Source: Clostridia bacterium (GTDB taxonomy: Bacteria; Bacillota; Clostridia; Oscillospirales; Acutalibacteraceae). Taken from it: DNA of 64,000 bases. Position numbers and translations under genes: made by a program. This document shows positions 53,459-62,453 of the stretch, piece by piece (position 1 is the first letter of the stretch; every line of letters starts with the position of its first letter). The notes beneath the pieces are model-generated. The model was not told the DNA's origin. It worked only from the letters and a program-made list of their open reading frames with translations, and did not search any database. The DNA is taken from assembly GCA_017397655.1 (NCBI GenBank), contig JAFQIG010000013.1, positions 1 through 64,000 of the forward strand, in the 5' to 3' direction.

Positions 53459-54715
53459 GTGAATCGATGCCTCATAATGATAACGACATCTTTTCCGTTT
53501 ACATCGGGAGAGCCATATCTTGAGACGGAATTGCCGTATGCGGCACAGTCCTTTGACAGAGTTTTGCTTTTTACGATAGGACTTGACAGGGGAGCGCAGC
53601 TTCGATATACCGATATTCCGCAGAATGTTATCGTCTGCAATCCGTCGAAAGGCAGTGCAAAAAAGGCAAAGCTGCTTGACCTGATTCACGGCCTGCCTGC
53701 TCTTTTGCACTTTGGCAAAAAATATAAAAGTGAAGCGGCAGCGACGGGATGCTCACCGCTTAAACGGCTTTTTGCAGGATACCTGATATCACGCTCCGAG
53801 CGTCATTGCAACGAAATTTATAATTGTATATCCGACATCGACTTTTCCGTTTTTGACGAGGTTGTTCTGTACGGATACTGGCTTTTTGCAGCAGCGGCAA
53901 CTGCTGTTCTGCTTAAAGAAAAAATATATTCGCTCGGCGCAAAGAAAGTAAAGGTTATTTCCAGAGCGCACAGCTACGATGTGTATGAATATGCAAACAG
54001 ACTGAACTTTTTGCCGCTGAGATGTTTTTTACTGAAAAATCTTGACGGCGTATATACCTGCTCCGAGAACGGTCGTGAATACATTCTTAAAAAACATCCG
54101 GAATATTCGGACAAGATTTCCGTTTCTTATCTCGGAACGGAAGGCGGTATTTTTACAAAAGGCTCCGATGACGGCGTTTTTCGTATTCTGACGTGTTCAC
54201 GTACGATACCTCTTAAACGGCTTGACAGGCTCGTCAGAGCGTTGGTGCTTCTTGACGGAAAGGGTCTGAAGCTTTCCTGGACACATATCGGTGACGGTCC
54301 GTCGCTTGACGAAATAAAACTGCTTGCCGACGAAAAGCTCGGTTTTATGAATGTCAGCTTTAAGGGTGAGATGGCACACGATGATGTTATTGACTATATG
54401 AGGGAAAACACATTTGATCTGTTTGTCAATGTCAGTCAGCGTGAGGGGCTTCCCGTATCGGTTATGGAGGCAATCTCGTTCGGCATTGTTTGTGCGGTGA
54501 CAGATGTCGGCGGTTGCCGTGAGATTATCACAGACGGAGTGAACGGATTTGTGCTTCCGTGTGATGTATCCGATGAAGAGCTGTCACGATGTATCTTTTG
54601 TGCATCGCAAAAGGATCTGTCCGAAATGAGACGGAATGCCTTTGACATATGGCAGAAAAAGTTTACCGCATCAAAGAATTATTCCGGATTTATCAACAAA
54701 ACCGGTAATATATAA
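53459..54715 (+). CDS. family 4 glycosyltransferase
   Basis: A 418-residue GT-B enzyme. The C-terminal nucleotide-sugar half has RILTCSRTIPLKRLDRLVRAL near 240-260, HIGDGPSLDEIKLLA near 277-291, and the EGLPVSVMEAISFGIVCAVTDVGG acceptor-site segment near 326-349 (Glu-x7-Glu present). The start is GTG with AAAGGA 11 bases upstream. It lies 27 bases after the family 2 gene and 10 before the polymerase gene. Confidence 0.92.
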   Translation: MNRCLIMITTSFPFTSGEPYLETELPYAAQSFDRVLLFTIGLDRGAQLRYTDIPQNVIVCNPSKGSAKKAKLLDLIHGLPALLHFGKKYKSEAAATGCSPLKRLFAGYLISRSERHCNEIYNCISDIDFSVFDEVVLYGYWLFAAAATAVLLKEKIYSLGAKKVKVISRAHSYDVYEYANRLNFLPLRCFLLKNLDGVYTCSENGREYILKKHPEYSDKISVSYLGTEGGIFTKGSDDGVFRILTCSRTIPLKRLDRLVRALVLLDGKGLKLSWTHIGDGPSLDEIKLLADEKLGFMNVSFKGEMAHDDVIDYMRENTFDLFVNVSQREGLPVSVMEAISFGIVCAVTDVGGCREIITDGVNGFVLPCDVSDEELSRCIFCASQKDLSEMRRNAFDIWQKKFTASKNYSGFINKTGNI

Positions 54716-54725
54716 AGGGTTATTT

Positions 54726-55973
54726 ATGGTAACGTATAAAGAAGGTATATTAAAACTGAATTCTCAGACGGACATTCTTGACATTGTGTGGAATGTTTGC
54801 TTCTTTATGCGACTTTTATCCATCGTATGCTTCGGCAATGTTCCGAGTCTGTATTACGCAAGCTTTTTTATTCTTCTTGGAGTATCACTTGCTGAGGCGA
54901 TCGTAAAAGGGAAGTTTTCAACAAAAATTTTTGTTCCGCTTCATACAATATGGTATGGGCTGTTTATCGTTCTGGGTGTTGTTTCCAGTATATGGGCGGA
55001 TGTGTTTTCCCGCTCGTTCGGTCCGATATCAAAGATGATACAGATTCTGGTTGTATCGTATTGTCTGATAATTCATATTGATTCTTATGAAAAGCTGGAA
55101 TCGTATATAACGTCATCGATTATTGCAAGCTTTGTGCTTGTCGTATATATTTTTGCGCTTACACCGTCAAGTATGTGGTTCAGCGGTTTTTTGGGAAGTG
55201 TCACAAGCTATAACACAAATGATATTGGTTGTGCAGTTTCGATAGCCGTTATTTTTTCATATTACAAGGCATTTATAAAACATAAAAAATATATGTATGC
55301 GCTATGCGCGATATTCTTTTTTGTGGCGATTCTGACAAGCTCCAGAAAGGCGCTTTTTATGAGTGTACTGGGGATTGTAATGATAACGATGTTTAACTTC
55401 AGAGCAAAAAACTATGTTTTGCGACTGATGGTCGTATTTGCGCTGATGGCGCTGGTCATTCTTATGATTTATGAGATACCTGCACTGTATAACACGGTAG
55501 GTGTCAGGCTCGACAGTATAATAGAATACATTATGGAAGATAAATCTGCCGATTCAAGTATGGCTATCCGTCAGTACTTTATTGATATGGCAAAGATGTT
55601 TTATTACGAGAATCCCGTTTTCGGAATAGGATTGAACAATTTTGCGTACAGACTCAGCCTGTATGACGGTATGGTTTCGTATGCACATAACAATTATTGT
55701 GAAATAGCAGCAGACCTCGGAACGATCGGACTGATTATGTATTATTGGTTCTATCTTTATATTGCAATAAAGCTTGTTGCGCAGATTATCAACGGTCACA
55801 AAACGGCGCTGGTATTTTCGGCGATGATGCTTTTGTTTCTGATATTTGAATACGGAATGGTCAACTATTACAAAGAGCAGGTTCACATAGTCATAACGGC
55901 GGCGTTTATTGCCATATGCCTGAACGACAAAGCGCACAATGAAAAAAGTAATCTGACGGAGCTTCAATTATGA
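54726..55973 (+). CDS. wzy: O-antigen ligase/Wzy-type polysaccharide polymerase
   Basis: A 415-residue membrane protein with about 11 helices and a large outside loop with NPVFGIGLNNFAYRL and YAHNNYCEIAADLGTIGLIMYYWF near 300-345. That AHN-Y-E-L-G-G block is the Wzy_C signature of polymerases and ligases. It joins repeat units on their lipid carrier outside the membrane. The sequence is richer in A and T than its neighbours, common for polymerases. The ATG follows GGGTT; ribosome site weak. Its stop overlaps the next gene by 4 bases. Confidence 0.87.
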   Translation: MVTYKEGILKLNSQTDILDIVWNVCFFMRLLSIVCFGNVPSLYYASFFILLGVSLAEAIVKGKFSTKIFVPLHTIWYGLFIVLGVVSSIWADVFSRSFGPISKMIQILVVSYCLIIHIDSYEKLESYITSSIIASFVLVVYIFALTPSSMWFSGFLGSVTSYNTNDIGCAVSIAVIFSYYKAFIKHKKYMYALCAIFFFVAILTSSRKALFMSVLGIVMITMFNFRAKNYVLRLMVVFALMALVILMIYEIPALYNTVGVRLDSIIEYIMEDKSADSSMAIRQYFIDMAKMFYYENPVFGIGLNNFAYRLSLYDGMVSYAHNNYCEIAADLGTIGLIMYYWFYLYIAIKLVAQIINGHKTALVFSAMMLLFLIFEYGMVNYYKEQVHIVITAAFIAICLNDKAHNEKSNLTELQL

Positions 55974-57040
55974 AAAAAGCCGTTCTGGAAATTATGGATT
56001 ATGCCGCAGCGTACAGAGGTAACTTTCTGACCTCTGTACAAAGTCTTGCCGATGAGCTCAAAAAGCGCGGAGTTGAAACGGTTATGGTTTTTCCCGAAAG
56101 AGCAAGACAAAGAGAGTGGTCAGCGCAGATGTCAGAGGAAGGCTATATTGTTACGTTTATGCCTGATTCGTTAACGGATGCAACGGCGTTTTTGAAATCT
56201 GTTTTCAGAAAGTATGATCTTCTGGCTATTCACTCGCACTTTCTCAGAAGCAATATGTATATTCCGCTGAGAATCGCAAACTTTTTTTCAAGAATTCCGC
56301 ATTTTTTTCACGCTCACAGTATGCCTAAACAAGCAACAAAAAATTACAAAACTTTTGCATGACGTTTTCTTTTGGCGGCAGATGCATTGCTGTGTGTCAG
56401 CGATGGTGTGGCGGTGAAATACCGTGAGTTGGGATTTGAAAACTGTATTACAGTCAGGAACAGCATCTGCTTTGAAAGACTTGACGAGTTTGACATTATT
56501 GATAAAGAAAGCTTCAGAAACGGTCGGAAATATTCTGTTCTGATGTTCGGATATGATTTTTATATCAAAGGTATAGATACGGCGATCGAAGCGCTGTGCA
56601 GATACGATACAAATAACGATATAATGCTGAATATCTGTGTGGCATCGCACAGAGAAAAAGCAATCGGATATATAGAAGACAGGTTCGGAAAAATGCCGGA
56701 CCGGATACGGATTCTGCCACCGAGAAACGATGTTGCGACATATATGCGTGCTGCTGATGCTTTTCTTTCCGCAAGCAGAACTGAAGGCTTTGCTTATGCT
56801 GCAATGGAAGCGGCTTATTGCGGTACGGCAGTGGTGCTGAGTGAGATTACGGCGCACAGCGAGCTTGCGATTCCCGATGCGGTAATGTTTGATCCCGGAG
56901 ATGAAGCGGCCCTTTACAAGGCTCTTATGGCTGCTTTCAGGTCAGAAAAAACAGATACAAATAAACTGTATGCCGAGAAGAACTTTTCTATTGAAAATTG
57001 GATAACACAAATGTGTTCGATATTGCTTGGCGGTAATTAA
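55970..57040 (+). pseudogene. family 4 glycosyltransferase interrupted by one in-frame TGA
   Basis: One reading frame runs from ATG at 55970 to TAA at 57040 apart from a single TGA at 56360-56362 (codon 131). Before it are 130 residues of a GT-B N-terminal domain ending HFFHAHSMPKQATKNYKTFA. After it, RFLLAADALLCVSDGVAVKY continues as expected, then YSVLMFGYDFYIKGIDTAIEAL and the EGFAYAAMEAAYCGTAVVLSEITAHSE donor site. A single CGA-to-TGA or TGG-to-TGA change explains it. The second half begins at TTG 56372 only without a ribosome site. It may be a recent null mutation, a sequencing error or readthrough. Confidence 0.82.
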
Positions 57041-57082
57041 ACGAAAGGAAACAAACCGATACACGAAAGGTGAATCGGCGGT

Positions 57083-58387
57083 ATGTATATGAAGATTACG
57101 GTTGTCGGTACGGGATATGTCGGTCTGGTTACGGGTGTATGTCTTGCGAGCATCGGTCACGAGGTCATCTGCGTTGACATCAACTCCCGTAAAATTGAGT
57201 TGTTAAAAAGAGGCAAATCACCCATATACGAAAGCGGGCTTGAAGAAATGCTCCGCGAGCACAGAAACAATATTTCGTTTACGACAGATCCTGTCGAGGC
57301 GTACTCTGATGCACAGATAATTATGGTTGGCGTAGGTACTCCCGAACGCGCGGACGGCTCTTGCGATCTGACGTATGTTTATTCGGTAGCCGACGATATC
57401 GTTGAGTATTCGCAAGGTAATCCGGTCATCGTTATCAAATCGACCGTTCCGATAGGTACGTGTCAGAAGTTTAAAAAATATATCAACTCACGTATGGAAA
57501 AGGACAGACAGCTGTCGGTTGTGTCAAATCCCGAATTTTTGTCACAGGGCACAGCTATCAAAGATACTCTCCACGCATCCAGAATCGTTATAGGAAGCGA
57601 TGACGGCGATGCTATCAGGACGGTGCGCGAAGTATACGAACCGTTCGGAATCCCGATTATCGAAACGGATTTTCAGTCCTCCGAGATGATCAAATATGCA
57701 TCAAACAACTATCTGGCGCTTCGGATTTCTTACATCAACGAGATAGCGAATCTGTGCGAAGAGGTTGGTGCGGACATCACCGACGTTGCGTGCGGAATGG
57801 GATATGACAAGCGCATCGGTTCGATGTTCTTAAAGGCAGGCATAGGCTACGGCGGAAGCTGTTTTCCGAAAGATACAAAGGCACTTTACTGGTTATCCGA
57901 GAATCAGGGTGCCGCGCTGAAGACTATCCGTGCAACGATTGACGTCAACACGGAACAGAAGTTTATAATACTGAAAAAGGCGGCAAAATATTATGATTCG
58001 TTGAAAGGTCTGACGGTTGCGGTGCTCGGACTGTCGTTCAAGCCGGGTACCGATGATGTGCGTGAGGCACCGTCGCTTCGGATTATTCCCGCACTTATCG
58101 AAACGGGAGCAAAGGTCAAGGCGTGGGATCCGATAGCTGTCAGCAACTTTTCAAAGCTGTTCCCGGATGTTGTGACATATTGCCGAACGATTGAGGAAAC
58201 GATCGACGGAGCGGACATCTGCTTTATTCTTACCGAATGGCAGGATGTCATAAACTTTGATATATCGGAATATGCATCCCGTATGAAAAAACCGATAGTC
58301 ATTGACGGCAGAAACTGTTATGCGATAGGCGAGGTAAAGGGCAAAGGTATCGTTTATGAGTCAATCGGAAGACAGGCGGTAAAATGA
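57083..58387 (+). CDS. ugd: UDP-glucose 6-dehydrogenase
   Basis: A 434-residue enzyme that oxidises UDP-glucose to UDP-glucuronate with NAD. Dinucleotide fold VVGTGYVGLVTGVCLASIGHEV near 6-27; GVGTPERADGSCDL near 86-99; SNPEFLSQGTAI near 152-163; catalytic Cys near 262 in GYGGSCFPKDTKAL; C-terminal SFKPGTDDVREAPS. All catalytic parts are intact. ATG at 57083 is used; an ATG two codons later is equally good. It supplies acidic sugar for the surface polysaccharide. Confidence 0.97.
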   Translation: MYMKITVVGTGYVGLVTGVCLASIGHEVICVDINSRKIELLKRGKSPIYESGLEEMLREHRNNISFTTDPVEAYSDAQIIMVGVGTPERADGSCDLTYVYSVADDIVEYSQGNPVIVIKSTVPIGTCQKFKKYINSRMEKDRQLSVVSNPEFLSQGTAIKDTLHASRIVIGSDDGDAIRTVREVYEPFGIPIIETDFQSSEMIKYASNNYLALRISYINEIANLCEEVGADITDVACGMGYDKRIGSMFLKAGIGYGGSCFPKDTKALYWLSENQGAALKTIRATIDVNTEQKFIILKKAAKYYDSLKGLTVAVLGLSFKPGTDDVREAPSLRIIPALIETGAKVKAWDPIAVSNFSKLFPDVVTYCRTIEETIDGADICFILTEWQDVINFDISEYASRMKKPIVIDGRNCYAIGEVKGKGIVYESIGRQAVK

Positions 58388-58414
58388 TTATTCTCCGAAA
58401 GGAAGTACACATAT

Positions 58415-59902
58415 ATGAGTAATGCTGTTAACAACACAAATGGCAAGGGTGTTGAGATTAATGTCGCGTATCTTGCAAAAATGATTTTTTCAAAGTGGTG
58501 GCTGATAGTGGTTGTATCGCTTCTGTGCGCATCGCTCGGCTTCACGTTTGCAGAGCTTACCAAAACTCCGACATACACATCGTCAATATCGTTTGTAGTA
58601 TCAAACCGTTCCGTGACGGAGGAGGATGCGTACTCCAGCAGCGACCTTAACGCTTCTATCACAATGGCAAATACGTACAAGTATATTCTGTCAAGCAAGA
58701 CAATGTGTCAGAAGATTGCCGAAACCTGCTCGTACGATATTTCGGCGGAAGCGGTATCCAAGGCGATACGGATGAAGTCTGTCGAGAACACAAATATCAT
58801 CGTAATGCAGATAACAACGGCAAGTGCTGCCAAGTCATACGATCTGGCGGTAGCCGCAATCAATCATTACGGAAGTATTGTAGAAGAGACGGGATACTCC
58901 AACTCACGTCTTTCCATCTGTGAGCTTCCCACCGCCGCAACAAAGCCTGATGTTAATTATTCCAATATAAAGTATGTTATCGTCGGCGGATTTGCAGGTG
59001 CGGTTTTCTCTCTGATCGCAATACTTATCCTTAACATTACAAAGGATACCGTACAGAATGTTACCGAAATCCAGGAAGGTCTTGACCTTAATGTTCTCGG
59101 CCTTGTGCTTAAAATAAATGTCAAGGGAAAAAATGCAAACAAATCGTTGCTCATCAATAACAGGTTTGTCGGATTTTCGTTTGTTGAAACATATAAAGCG
59201 ATACGAACAAAGATCGAAAACATTGCGGCAAAGAACGGTCATAAGGTCTTTGTAATATCGAGTGCAACCGAAAATGAAGGAAAGACTACCGTTGCCGCAA
59301 ACGTTGCAATTTCACTCGCACAGAACGGTCACTCGGTACTGCTTATTGATGCTGACCTTAGAAAGCCGTCTGTGTGCGGTACACTTGACATCAACATTCC
59401 GAAGGAGATGAAAAGCTACAGCCTCGGCGATGTAATAAACGGAAACTGTTCGATCGAAAAAGCTATTCGTTATATAGAAAAACACAAGGTTTTCCTGCTT
59501 GCAGGTGTTCATGCCGTTTCTGATCCTACGGAAATTCTGTCAAACCCTGCAATGGAAGAGGTTCTTCGTGTTATGCGCAATGAGTTTGACTTTATTATCT
59601 TTGATACATCGCCTGCAGGTGTTGTCACCGATGCATCGATTCTGACCAACTATGCAGATGCGGTAATCTGTGTTATCAGAGAGGATCATTCATCCAAGAG
59701 CAAGATCAGAATGGCACTTGAAGACCTTTCTTCCGGCAAGGCGGAGATTATCGGCTGTATCTATAATAATGTTTCATCAACAAAGGGTGCTCTCGGTTCC
59801 TACAGCCGTTATTACGGCTCAAGACGCTACGGACGGTACGGCTACGGCGGATACGGTTACGGTTACGGCTATGGTTATGGCTACGGAGAAAACAAGGATT
59901 AA
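58415..59902 (+). CDS. Wzz-type chain-length protein fused to bacterial tyrosine kinase
   Basis: A 495-residue protein. N-terminal half: Wzz domain with two membrane helices (about 28-50 and 185-207) and an outside part. C-terminal half: bacterial tyrosine kinase with Walker A SSATENEGKTTVAANVA near 289-305, A' LLIDADLRKPS near 316-326 and Walker B FDFIIFDTSPAG near 392-403. It ends with a tyrosine cluster (YSRYYGSRRYGRYGYGGYGY, then four more YG units) that would be autophosphorylated. In Firmicutes the two parts are usually separate proteins (CpsC and CpsD); here they are one. It controls polymer length. Start at the ATG after GAAAGGAAG. Confidence 0.95.
   Translation: MSNAVNNTNGKGVEINVAYLAKMIFSKWWLIVVVSLLCASLGFTFAELTKTPTYTSSISFVVSNRSVTEEDAYSSSDLNASITMANTYKYILSSKTMCQKIAETCSYDISAEAVSKAIRMKSVENTNIIVMQITTASAAKSYDLAVAAINHYGSIVEETGYSNSRLSICELPTAATKPDVNYSNIKYVIVGGFAGAVFSLIAILILNITKDTVQNVTEIQEGLDLNVLGLVLKINVKGKNANKSLLINNRFVGFSFVETYKAIRTKIENIAAKNGHKVFVISSATENEGKTTVAANVAISLAQNGHSVLLIDADLRKPSVCGTLDINIPKEMKSYSLGDVINGNCSIEKAIRYIEKHKVFLLAGVHAVSDPTEILSNPAMEEVLRVMRNEFDFIIFDTSPAGVVTDASILTNYADAVICVIREDHSSKSKIRMALEDLSSGKAEIIGCIYNNVSSTKGALGSYSRYYGSRRYGRYGYGGYGYGYGYGYGYGENKD
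59837..59886 (+). repeat. six-base tandem repeat encoding the Tyr-Gly tail
   Basis: About eight copies of a TACGGN unit with small changes (TACGGC, TACGGT, TATGGT) lie at the 3' end of the tyrosine kinase gene. Slippage here could change the number of tyrosines without changing the frame. Confidence 0.75.
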
Positions 59903-59920
59903 CAGGAAAGGTGGGTTATT

Positions 59921-60637
59921 GTGGAGAAAGAGAAAAATTCTTCACAGGTGAATCCTCACGCAAAGCACAGGGAAAGAGTCCGCGATCTTTTTGTTACAAA
60001 CGGATTTGACGGATTCCCTGATCATGCGATTTTGGAAATGATTCTTTTTTATTCGATACCGCAAAAGGATACGAATGAGCTGGCGCATAAACTGATTGAC
60101 GAATTCGGCTCGCTGAGGGGTGTGTTGGACACTCCGACAGAGGTGCTGGAAAAGGTAAAGGGTATCGGGCATTATACTGCCGTTTACCTGTCAATGATAA
60201 GTCGCATTGCAAAGCAGTATTACTTTGAACGTACGGGAATCCGACTGGAATGCAGTGATACTGAGGCGATAAAAAAATATGTGCGAGCACGCTTTATGGG
60301 TGAAGCGGATGAATGTCTTTATGTATTGTCGTTTGGTTCTGACGGCTTTATGACAAACTTTAACAAGCTGACCATGGGCGAAAACGATGCTGTTCTGATG
60401 GACAAAAGGTCTGTTCTGCAAACCGCTATAAACAACAACGCCAGCTTTATTGTGTTGGCACACAATCATCCGGGCGGTGTAGCGGCTCCGTCGACAGGGG
60501 ATATTACCGCCACGCGTGATCTTATCAAGCTGCTTAACGATCTCGGCATTGTGCTTTACGATCATATAATCGCATCGGGTGACGAAGTGTTTTCCATGAT
60601 CGAAAATCATAAGTTTGCAACGCTGTTTATAGTCTGA
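59921..60637 (+). CDS. radC: RadC/JAB-domain protein
   Basis: A 238-residue protein. The N-terminal helix-hairpin-helix region reads LEMILFYSIPQKDTNELAHKLIDEFGSL and VKGIGHYTAVYLSM near 75-88. The C-terminal JAMM metal site has HNHPGG near 184-189 and TGDITATRDL near 196-205, giving His-x-His-x10-Asp. The DNA repair role once given to RadC is doubtful; metalloprotease or nuclease roles have been proposed. Start at GTG after AAAGGTGG. It lies inside a sugar-polymer locus, which is unusual. Confidence 0.93.
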   Translation: MEKEKNSSQVNPHAKHRERVRDLFVTNGFDGFPDHAILEMILFYSIPQKDTNELAHKLIDEFGSLRGVLDTPTEVLEKVKGIGHYTAVYLSMISRIAKQYYFERTGIRLECSDTEAIKKYVRARFMGEADECLYVLSFGSDGFMTNFNKLTMGENDAVLMDKRSVLQTAINNNASFIVLAHNHPGGVAAPSTGDITATRDLIKLLNDLGIVLYDHIIASGDEVFSMIENHKFATLFIV

Positions 60638-60656
60638 AAGAAAGGCGGTTAACCTT

Positions 60657-61640
60657 ATGCCGAAAAGTGAAAATCAGAAACTCAAGCTTTTGTACATTCT
60701 GCAGATACTGAATGTGCACTCTGACGAGAATCATCCGATCACGACAAATGAGATAATAGAACGTCTGGCAAAGCAGGATATTACAGCTGAGAGAAAGAGT
60801 ATCTATGACGATATACGTGCGCTTCAGCGCTTCGGTATAGAGGTTGAATCCGTCAAGGGCAAATCATCGGGATACTACATATCGGGCAGAATGTTTGAAC
60901 TGCCCGAGCTTAAGCTGTTGGTTGACGTTGTTCAGTCGTCAAAGTTCATTACGGCAAAAAAGAGTCTGGAGCTTATCAAAAAGCTGGAGGGTCTGACGGG
61001 AAAGCACGAGGCATCTCAGCTGCAAAGACAGGTTTTTGTTCACAACCGTATCAAGACGATGAACGAAAGCATCTATTACAACGTGGACTTTATCCACGAT
61101 GCAATTTCCGAGAATAAAAAAATCTCCTTCAAGTACTTTGACTGGGACTTTAAGGGCGAGCGTAAATACAGAAAGAACGGCGAAAAATATACAGTCAGTC
61201 CGTGGGCACTTACATGGGATGACGAAAATTATTATATGATCGCTTATGATTCCGAAAAAGGAATGATCAAGCATTACCGTGTTGACAAAATGGTCTCTGC
61301 CGAGGTGACCGATGAGCTGCGTGAGGGTAAAGAGTTTTTTGAAAGCTTTGATATGGCACTTTATTCCAACAAGTTTTTCGGTATGTTCGGCGGTGAAGAG
61401 ATCTCTGCGGTGCTTAAGTGTGACAAATCGCTGATAGGCATCATTATTGACAGATTCGGAAAAGAGACAATGACTATCGAGTATGACGATTACTTTACCG
61501 TGACGGTGAACGTGTGTCAAAGTCCGCTTCTCATATCGTGGATAATGGGCTTCGGCGACAGGATAGAGGTGTTAAAGCCTCAGTCGCTGCGTGATGCTGT
61601 CAGAGATACTGCACACAAGGTTGCCGCTGTTTATGAATAA
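60657..61640 (+). CDS. WYL-domain transcription regulator
   Basis: A 327-residue regulator. An N-terminal winged helix (LKLLYILQILNVHSDENHPITTNEIIERLA) is near 9-38, a middle linker follows, and then a WYL domain: FKYFDWDFKGERKYRKNGEKY near 156-176 and YTVSPWALTWDDENYYMIAYD near 176-196. A C-terminal WCX-like extension (residues 230-327) completes it. WYL proteins sense small ligands or nucleic acids and control defence and metabolic loci. It lies 19 bases after radC. A role in controlling the polysaccharide locus is inferred. Start at ATG after AAAGGCGG. Confidence 0.92.
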   Translation: MPKSENQKLKLLYILQILNVHSDENHPITTNEIIERLAKQDITAERKSIYDDIRALQRFGIEVESVKGKSSGYYISGRMFELPELKLLVDVVQSSKFITAKKSLELIKKLEGLTGKHEASQLQRQVFVHNRIKTMNESIYYNVDFIHDAISENKKISFKYFDWDFKGERKYRKNGEKYTVSPWALTWDDENYYMIAYDSEKGMIKHYRVDKMVSAEVTDELREGKEFFESFDMALYSNKFFGMFGGEEISAVLKCDKSLIGIIIDRFGKETMTIEYDDYFTVTVNVCQSPLLISWIMGFGDRIEVLKPQSLRDAVRDTAHKVAAVYE

Positions 61641-61666
61641 TATACCGTAAAGGGAGTGGAATGTTA

Positions 61667-62440
61667 ATGAAGGTCGTAATCCTTGCAGGAGGCTTTGGTA
61701 CAAGAATCAGTGAAGAAAGCCATCTTAAACCCAAGCCGATGATCGAAGTCGGCGGTATGCCGATACTGTGGCATGTTATGAAGCAGTATTCGCATTACGG
61801 ATTCAACGAGTTTGTTATCTGTTGCGGATATAAGCAGCACGTGATAAAAGAGTATTTTGCAGACTATTTTCTGTACAGAAGCGATGTAACATTCGACTTT
61901 ACCGATTCGGGCAGTATGACTGTTCACAACAATATTGCCGAACCGTGGAAGGTGACGCTTGTCGATACGGGATACAACACAATGACGGGCGGCAGAGTCA
62001 AGCGTGTCGCAAAGTACATCGGTGACGAAACTTTTATGCTCACATACGGTGACGGTGTTTCCGATGTCAATATTGAGGAGCTTGTGAAGTTCCATAAAAG
62101 TCACGGTAAAAAGGCAACGATAACCGCCGTCAATGTCGGACAGAAGTTCGGCGTGCTTGACGTTGCGGACAACGGCAGAATAGAGGCCTTCCGTGAAAAG
62201 CAGGAGGCTGACGGCTCGCTTATCAACGGCGGCTTTATGGTGCTGGAGCCTTCGGTTATTGATTATATCGAGGGCGACACGACGGTGTTTGAAAAAGGTC
62301 CGCTTGAATCGCTTGTTGCGGATAACGAGCTTATGGCATACACGCATAAGGGCTTCTGGCAATGTATGGATACACAAAGAGATAAACAGCTTCTTGAAAA
62401 GCTGTGGGCAGATAACGAGGCTCCGTGGAAATTGTGGTAA
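61667..62440 (+). CDS. rfbF: glucose-1-phosphate cytidylyltransferase
   Basis: A 257-residue nucleotidyltransferase making CDP-glucose from CTP and glucose 1-phosphate. It starts MKVVILAGGFGTRISEESHLKPKPM, with the nucleotide loop GGFGTR and Lys of KPKPM; YGDGVSDVNIEEL near 127-139 holds the metal-binding Asp pair. GGFMVLEPSVIDYI near 188-201 is family-typical. Start at the second ATG (10 bases after GGGAG); the first ATG is two codons upstream. First gene of the RfbF-RfbG-RfbH route. Confidence 0.96.
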   Translation: MKVVILAGGFGTRISEESHLKPKPMIEVGGMPILWHVMKQYSHYGFNEFVICCGYKQHVIKEYFADYFLYRSDVTFDFTDSGSMTVHNNIAEPWKVTLVDTGYNTMTGGRVKRVAKYIGDETFMLTYGDGVSDVNIEELVKFHKSHGKKATITAVNVGQKFGVLDVADNGRIEAFREKQEADGSLINGGFMVLEPSVIDYIEGDTTVFEKGPLESLVADNELMAYTHKGFWQCMDTQRDKQLLEKLWADNEAPWKLW

Positions 62441-62453
62441 GAGAGGTGATACT

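Noticed and set aside
56360..56362. TGA read as Trp (alternative code) or selenocysteine
   Set aside because: TGA ends many intact genes here (for example rpmB and the sortase gene), and no SECIS-like hairpin or selenoprotein family fits a GT-B enzyme.
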